A stretch of DNA of 8,450 nt, from the NCBI GenBank assembly GCA_016791325.1, contig JAEUMU010000186.1, forward strand, positions 1 through 8,450, read 5' to 3'. Source of the DNA: Hyphomonadaceae bacterium. GTDB lineage: Bacteria > Pseudomonadota > Alphaproteobacteria > Caulobacterales > Aquidulcibacteraceae. A program made the translations under genes and the position numbers. The notes beneath the pieces were generated by a model. That model was not told the DNA's origin, did no database searches, and was given only the letters and a program-made list of their open reading frames with translations. Position 1 is the stretch's first letter. Each line of letters starts with the position of its first letter. Positions 6,045 to 8,450 of the stretch are shown piece after piece.

Positions 6045-7901
6045 CTAGCGCGCCACAAAGCCGTTAGGGTGCGTGAGGCGCGCGATATCCAACGCTGCGC
6101 GCACCTGCACCACGTCGTTGTTGCGATCGCTTTCGCTCATCGCCTCCCAAGGCGCGATCTTGTCGTGCGCCATAAGCTCGTTATTGCGCGCCTCGCCCGC
6201 ACTTGTGGGCCGCCAGCCGGAGAGCAAGCGCTCCGCATTCCAGCGATCATGCTCGCGCCGCGCCAACGGCTCCAACATTTCGGGTGGGATTGTCGGCGCA
6301 GTGTCGCCGCGCTCGCCTTTGCCGGCCGCGCGCCAGCCTGCATCCCAAGCTTTCACCATGGCGGCGTCTGCGACCGCGCGATTAGCGGCGCGATACGTCT
6401 CCAGCACGTCCGACCAGTCGCGCATCGCCGCCTGCAGCTCACGCATGCTCATCGCATCCTTGCCGCCGAGTCCGCGATTGTAATGCTCATGCGCGATCGC
6501 CGCGCCGCGATCGAGCATACCCGTGATGATATTCTTGCGCGTCGCCGTAAGCTGATGGGCGCCGAACGCTTGCAGGTAGGCGTCAAGCTCGTCCGTGTCA
6601 TCGCCCTTGGCGTATTGCTGCGAAAACTCCGACTGACTGCTCTCATGCATGAAAATGGGGATCGGCCAGCGCAGGCCATGATTGCACGCCCGCTTAAGCG
6701 CGATAGAGAGATGAATGTTGGTGGGATCGCCGCCGGTTGAGACTACCGCCGCCGTGGGCTTGCCGCGCGCTTGCTCCACGGCATCCAGCAATTCCGGCCC
6801 AATCGAAGCCGCATCCCAATCGAAGGCCATAAAGGCGATGTCGGCGCTCCAAATCTGAGGGTGCGCGAACGCCTCACGGCGCCGGGCGCGGAAGCCGGCT
6901 TCCGCCCCTTGGGGATCAGGCGTGAGCACCGTCAGCCGCGGCGCCTCGAAATGCACGGACCAAAGGCTCGCGAAGATGCGCTCCGCCACGGCCTCCGCGG
7001 AGGCGTCGAAGCCAAAGAACACCACGTGGATGCGCTCCCGCCCCAACTGCTTGGCCAGGGACAGTATGGTTTGGCACTGGCCTTGGAACAGCGCCCGCGC
7101 CGCCATCTCGTGCAGCGAGAACGGCTTTGGATCGATCGGCGGCAGGTAGGCCTTATCCTTCTTGCGCATCTGCGCTGAGCGCATTTCCCGCGCGTCACGC
7201 AGCAGCAGCGGCGAGCGCGTCGCCACATGCACGCCGATGGGCGGGCGCCGCCGGCCGTTCCCCACCAACCGGCGCACCGCCGCTTCGATCTGCAAGTTGG
7301 CGGTATCGTCCGGTTCGAACGCCACCACGTGCGCGGCGTGATGCGCGCGCGCAGCGCGCAGCGTTTCCAAATGCGTGGCGTTGCCTTCAATCAAAATCAC
7401 GCCGCGCCGCCGCAACCCAAGCGCGGTGTCTTCCGGCAAGGATTGCGCGATCTGGATCACCGCATCCTTACTGGCGCGGCAATCCAGCGCCAAAGAGAGA
7501 GCGGCCGGGCTATCTCCGGCGATCACCACATGGCGCTTGGCTGAAAGATTGAAGATGCGCGCCAGCGATCGCCCGAGCTGGCCCGAAAACGCGAACAGCA
7601 AGCCCACGGCCGGCGCGGCGATCGCAGCAAAGCGCACCACCTGCAACATCGGATCGACCGACCTGCCAGCCGCCGACTCCGCACCGAAATAGGCGTCCCA
7701 CATGCCAACGGCGCTGAGCGTCAGATAGATGGACTGCGCGAGGTCTTGGCCCCGGCTCGTCCAATAATACAGCCCCCCTCCGATCCACACCGCCGTGAGC
7801 AAGATCACGAAGCCCCAGCGAAACGCGCTCGCCCGCGTGTGCGCGAGCGCCGTCAGCCCCGCCGCCGCGCGCGACCACCCATTGCCGTAGCTGTGCGCCA
7901 T
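6045..7901 (-). CDS. Two-TM protein with TrkA-N/RCK-like Rossmann units and C-terminal RyR domain
   Basis: Predicted 618-residue inner-membrane protein. TM1 is about 28-47 (WGFVILLTAVWIGGGLYYW) and TM2 about 85-106 (LQVVRFAAIAAPAVGLLFAF), with a pore-helix-like segment between them (55-72) resembling a two-TM channel subunit. A cytoplasmic TrkA-N-like Rossmann unit follows (about 122-210: KRHVVIAGDSPAALSLAL, later EGNATHLETLRAA and VVAFEPDDTANLQIE), then a second one (about 290-400: RIHVVFFGFDASAEAVAERIF, later VVSTGGDPTNIHLSIALKRA at about 386-405). Residues about 540-610 match a prokaryotic RyR domain: LARREHDRWNAERLLSGWRPT with His551 and Trp554, then the IAPWEAMSESDRNNDVVQVRAAL region. 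Family knowledge: TrkA-N units bind NAD(H) or nucleotides and gate channels; the RyR domain's ligand in bacteria is not settled. Inference: a ligand-gated channel or membrane effector. ATG at 7901 is chosen over the open extension to 8057, which would run into the tRNA gene; it has GGAGG six bases upstream. Confidence 0.88.
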   Translation of the reverse strand: MAHSYGNGWSRAAAGLTALAHTRASAFRWGFVILLTAVWIGGGLYYWTSRGQDLAQSIYLTLSAVGMWDAYFGAESAAGRSVDPMLQVVRFAAIAAPAVGLLFAFSGQLGRSLARIFNLSAKRHVVIAGDSPAALSLALDCRASKDAVIQIAQSLPEDTALGLRRRGVILIEGNATHLETLRAARAHHAAHVVAFEPDDTANLQIEAAVRRLVGNGRRRPPIGVHVATRSPLLLRDAREMRSAQMRKKDKAYLPPIDPKPFSLHEMAARALFQGQCQTILSLAKQLGRERIHVVFFGFDASAEAVAERIFASLWSVHFEAPRLTVLTPDPQGAEAGFRARRREAFAHPQIWSADIAFMAFDWDAASIGPELLDAVEQARGKPTAAVVSTGGDPTNIHLSIALKRACNHGLRWPIPIFMHESSQSEFSQQYAKGDDTDELDAYLQAFGAHQLTATRKNIITGMLDRGAAIAHEHYNRGLGGKDAMSMRELQAAMRDWSDVLETYRAANRAVADAAMVKAWDAGWRAAGKGERGDTAPTIPPEMLEPLARREHDRWNAERLLSGWRPTSAGEARNNELMAHDKIAPWEAMSESDRNNDVVQVRAALDIARLTHPNGFVAR

Positions 7902-7907
7902 GCGACG

Positions 7908-7912
7908 CCTCC
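7908..7912 (-). promoter_or_regulatory. Shine-Dalgarno for the RyR-domain gene (decides the start)
   Basis: The minus strand reads GGAGG six bases before the ATG at 7901, inside a longer G/A-rich run (GGGGAGGGGGAGG). This strong site fixes the start and excludes the upstream in-frame ATG at 8057, whose extension lies over the tRNA gene and is not like any membrane protein N-terminus. Confidence 0.65.
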
Positions 7913-7973
7913 CCCTCCCCAGCAGCACGCATACTGATCCCCCGGGCCGCCGGGTGTCCAGCGCCTCAAGCCT

Positions 7974-8004
7974 GTTGCGAGGAGGCGGCCTTTTTCCTAG
8001 CAAC
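7974..8004. repeat. Imperfect inverted repeat overlapping the tRNA promoter
   Basis: GTTGCGAGGA (7974-7983) and TCCTAGCAAC (7995-8004) pair at 9 of 10 positions across an 11-bp spacer. The arms coincide with the proposed -35 and -10 boxes of the tRNA. It lacks a T-run after the 3' arm, so it is not a typical intrinsic terminator. A protein-binding site controlling the divergent RyR-domain and tRNA genes is possible but unproven. Confidence 0.4.
7975..8003 (+). promoter_or_regulatory. Probable promoter of tRNA-Arg(CCT)
   Basis: TTGCGA (7975-7980) and TAGCAA (7998-8003) are separated by exactly 17 bp, resembling an alphaproteobacterial housekeeping sigma promoter. Transcription would start near 8010, about 5 bp before the mature tRNA 5' end at 8015, which suits a short 5' leader trimmed by RNase P. 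The segment before the tRNA (8004-8014) is very GC-rich, resembling the discriminator of stringently controlled promoters. Matches to consensus are partial. Confidence 0.4.
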
Positions 8005-8014
8005 GAGGGCCCGC

Positions 8015-8091
8015 GGCCCCGTAGCTCAGCTGGATAGAGCAGTTGCGTCCTAAGCAAACGGTCGGGAGTTCAAATCTCTCCGGGGTCGCCA
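8015..8091 (+). tRNA. tRNA-Arg, anticodon CCT
   Basis: The 77-nt sequence folds as a full cloverleaf with encoded CCA. Acceptor stem GGCCCCG (8015-8021) pairs with CGGGGTC (8081-8087) including one G-U. The D arm is GCTC/GAGC (8024-8027 and 8037-8040) with a GG-containing loop. The anticodon loop GTCCTAA (8047-8053) carries CCT at 8049-8051, reading AGG arginine codons. The T arm GGGAG/CTCTC (8064-8068 and 8076-8080) encloses TTCAAAT. The discriminator is G8088 and CCA is 8089-8091. Four of five anticodon-stem pairs are canonical; the outermost (G8042 with A8058) is a mismatch. It is transcribed away from the RyR-domain gene. Confidence 0.96.
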
Positions 8092-8203
8092 GCCGTCACT
8101 AGCGCTTGCTTCAACGCACACCGATCGGTCGAGAACCACGGTTTGCGGACCGCTTCGCGTTGGGTATCACAAAGGCGGCGGTGCTTTGCTCGGGCGGGGT
8201 TGC
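8092..8203 (+). other. Spacer between tRNA-Arg and the next gene
   Basis: 112 bp with no convincing gene. It is less GC-rich to the eye than the coding DNA around it. I see no terminator hairpin with a T-run after the tRNA and no repeat of the tRNA 3' end within the window. It presumably contains the promoter of the downstream gene, but I cannot pick a reliable one. Confidence 0.4.
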
Positions 8204-8450
8204 ATGGACTTTCTGTACGCTTCTGTGGGGATCGTCGCGGGCGCCATTCTCTCATGGCTCGTTCAAACCGGCTGGGACACCCTCACGCTCAGTCAATCCA
8301 AAAAGCTGCTCGGCAAGTGGCGTTCGGCGTGGCAACCTCGAAATGAGGAATCTGGCGCCGCGTGGGTCACCGAAACACTGACGGTGCGCCAGGGCTTCGG
8401 CTTTCTCATCTTGGAAGGCACGCACAATTCGGGCGGGTATCAGTGGCGCG
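8204..8450 (+). CDS. Start of a membrane-anchored protein of unknown family (3' end outside window)
   Basis: An ATG at 8204 opens a frame that runs without a stop through the window edge: 82 complete codons. Residues 3-20 (FLYASVGIVAGAILSWLV) form one hydrophobic anchor, followed by a soluble part beginning KKLLGKWRSAWQPRNEE, then WVTETLTVRQGFGFLILEG and YQWR. The Trp-rich G-K-W-x-S-x-W start and alternating hydrophobic strands suggest a small beta-rich, lipocalin-like ligand-binding fold behind one TM segment, but this is an impression and no family is recognised. A run of G (8196-8199) four bases before the ATG is a weak ribosome-binding site. Overlapping closed frames of about 60-90 codons here look like shadows. 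The gene follows tRNA-Arg by 112 bp. Confidence 0.65.
   Translation, partial: MDFLYASVGIVAGAILSWLVQTGWDTLTLSQSKKLLGKWRSAWQPRNEESGAAWVTETLTVRQGFGFLILEGTHNSGGYQWR

Noticed and set aside
7984..8004. Rho-independent terminator before the tRNA
   Set aside because: The T-run lies in the loop between the arms, not after the hairpin, and no gene on that strand ends just upstream.
7902..8057. Longer N-terminus of the RyR-domain protein (start at 8057)
   Set aside because: It would run antisense through tRNA-Arg and its promoter; a strong GGAGG site precedes the ATG at 7901.
8106..8381. 91-codon + strand frame overlapping the last gene
   Set aside because: No TM or domain pattern, Ser/Arg/Pro-rich composition; the frame from 8204 has a proper membrane anchor and stays open to the edge.

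Overview
The window reads as chromosomal DNA of a high-GC alphaproteobacterium, with GC-rich third codon positions in every credible frame. A Caulobacterales/Hyphomonadaceae-like host is my best guess. It rests on overall gene style, the SelO subtype, the PhoX-family protein and the tRNA-Arg sequence, not on a marker gene. Genes are tightly packed. I see no insertion sequence, CRISPR array, rRNA or replication origin.

Layout, left to right: (1) bases 1-89 are the last 28 codons of an unidentified + strand gene, which overlaps tail to tail with the next gene. (2) 77-1273 (-) encodes a 12-TM MFS efflux-type transporter. Upstream of it on the same strand, 1347-2417 (-) encodes a lipoprotein with an LprI-like (DUF1311) N-terminal domain and a DUF3298/RsiV-like C-terminal domain. 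(3) A 119-bp divergent region separates these from a + strand pair: selO (2537-3964, a SelO/YdiU protein AMPylase without any cysteine) and, 25 bp later, a PhoX/DUF839-type phosphatase gene (3990-6041) interrupted by one in-frame amber codon at 4914-4916. (4) Converging on it with 3 bp between stop codons, 6045-7901 (-) encodes a predicted membrane protein: two TM segments, two TrkA-N/RCK-like Rossmann units and a C-terminal prokaryotic RyR domain. (5) Divergent from that gene lies tRNA-Arg(CCT), 8015-8091 (+), with a plausible promoter just upstream. (6) From 8204 to the window end is the start of a small membrane-anchored protein of unknown family, cut by the edge.

How they fit together: the MFS and lipoprotein genes may be one transcript, and selO-phoX very likely is. 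The genes are otherwise ordinary envelope and housekeeping or accessory functions. The two observations most worth attention are the RyR/TrkA-N/two-TM protein, an architecture that suggests a ligand-gated membrane device (channel or effector), and the otherwise intact PhoX gene split by a single TAG. I did not find convincing evidence for a complete new multi-gene system inside these 8.45 kb.
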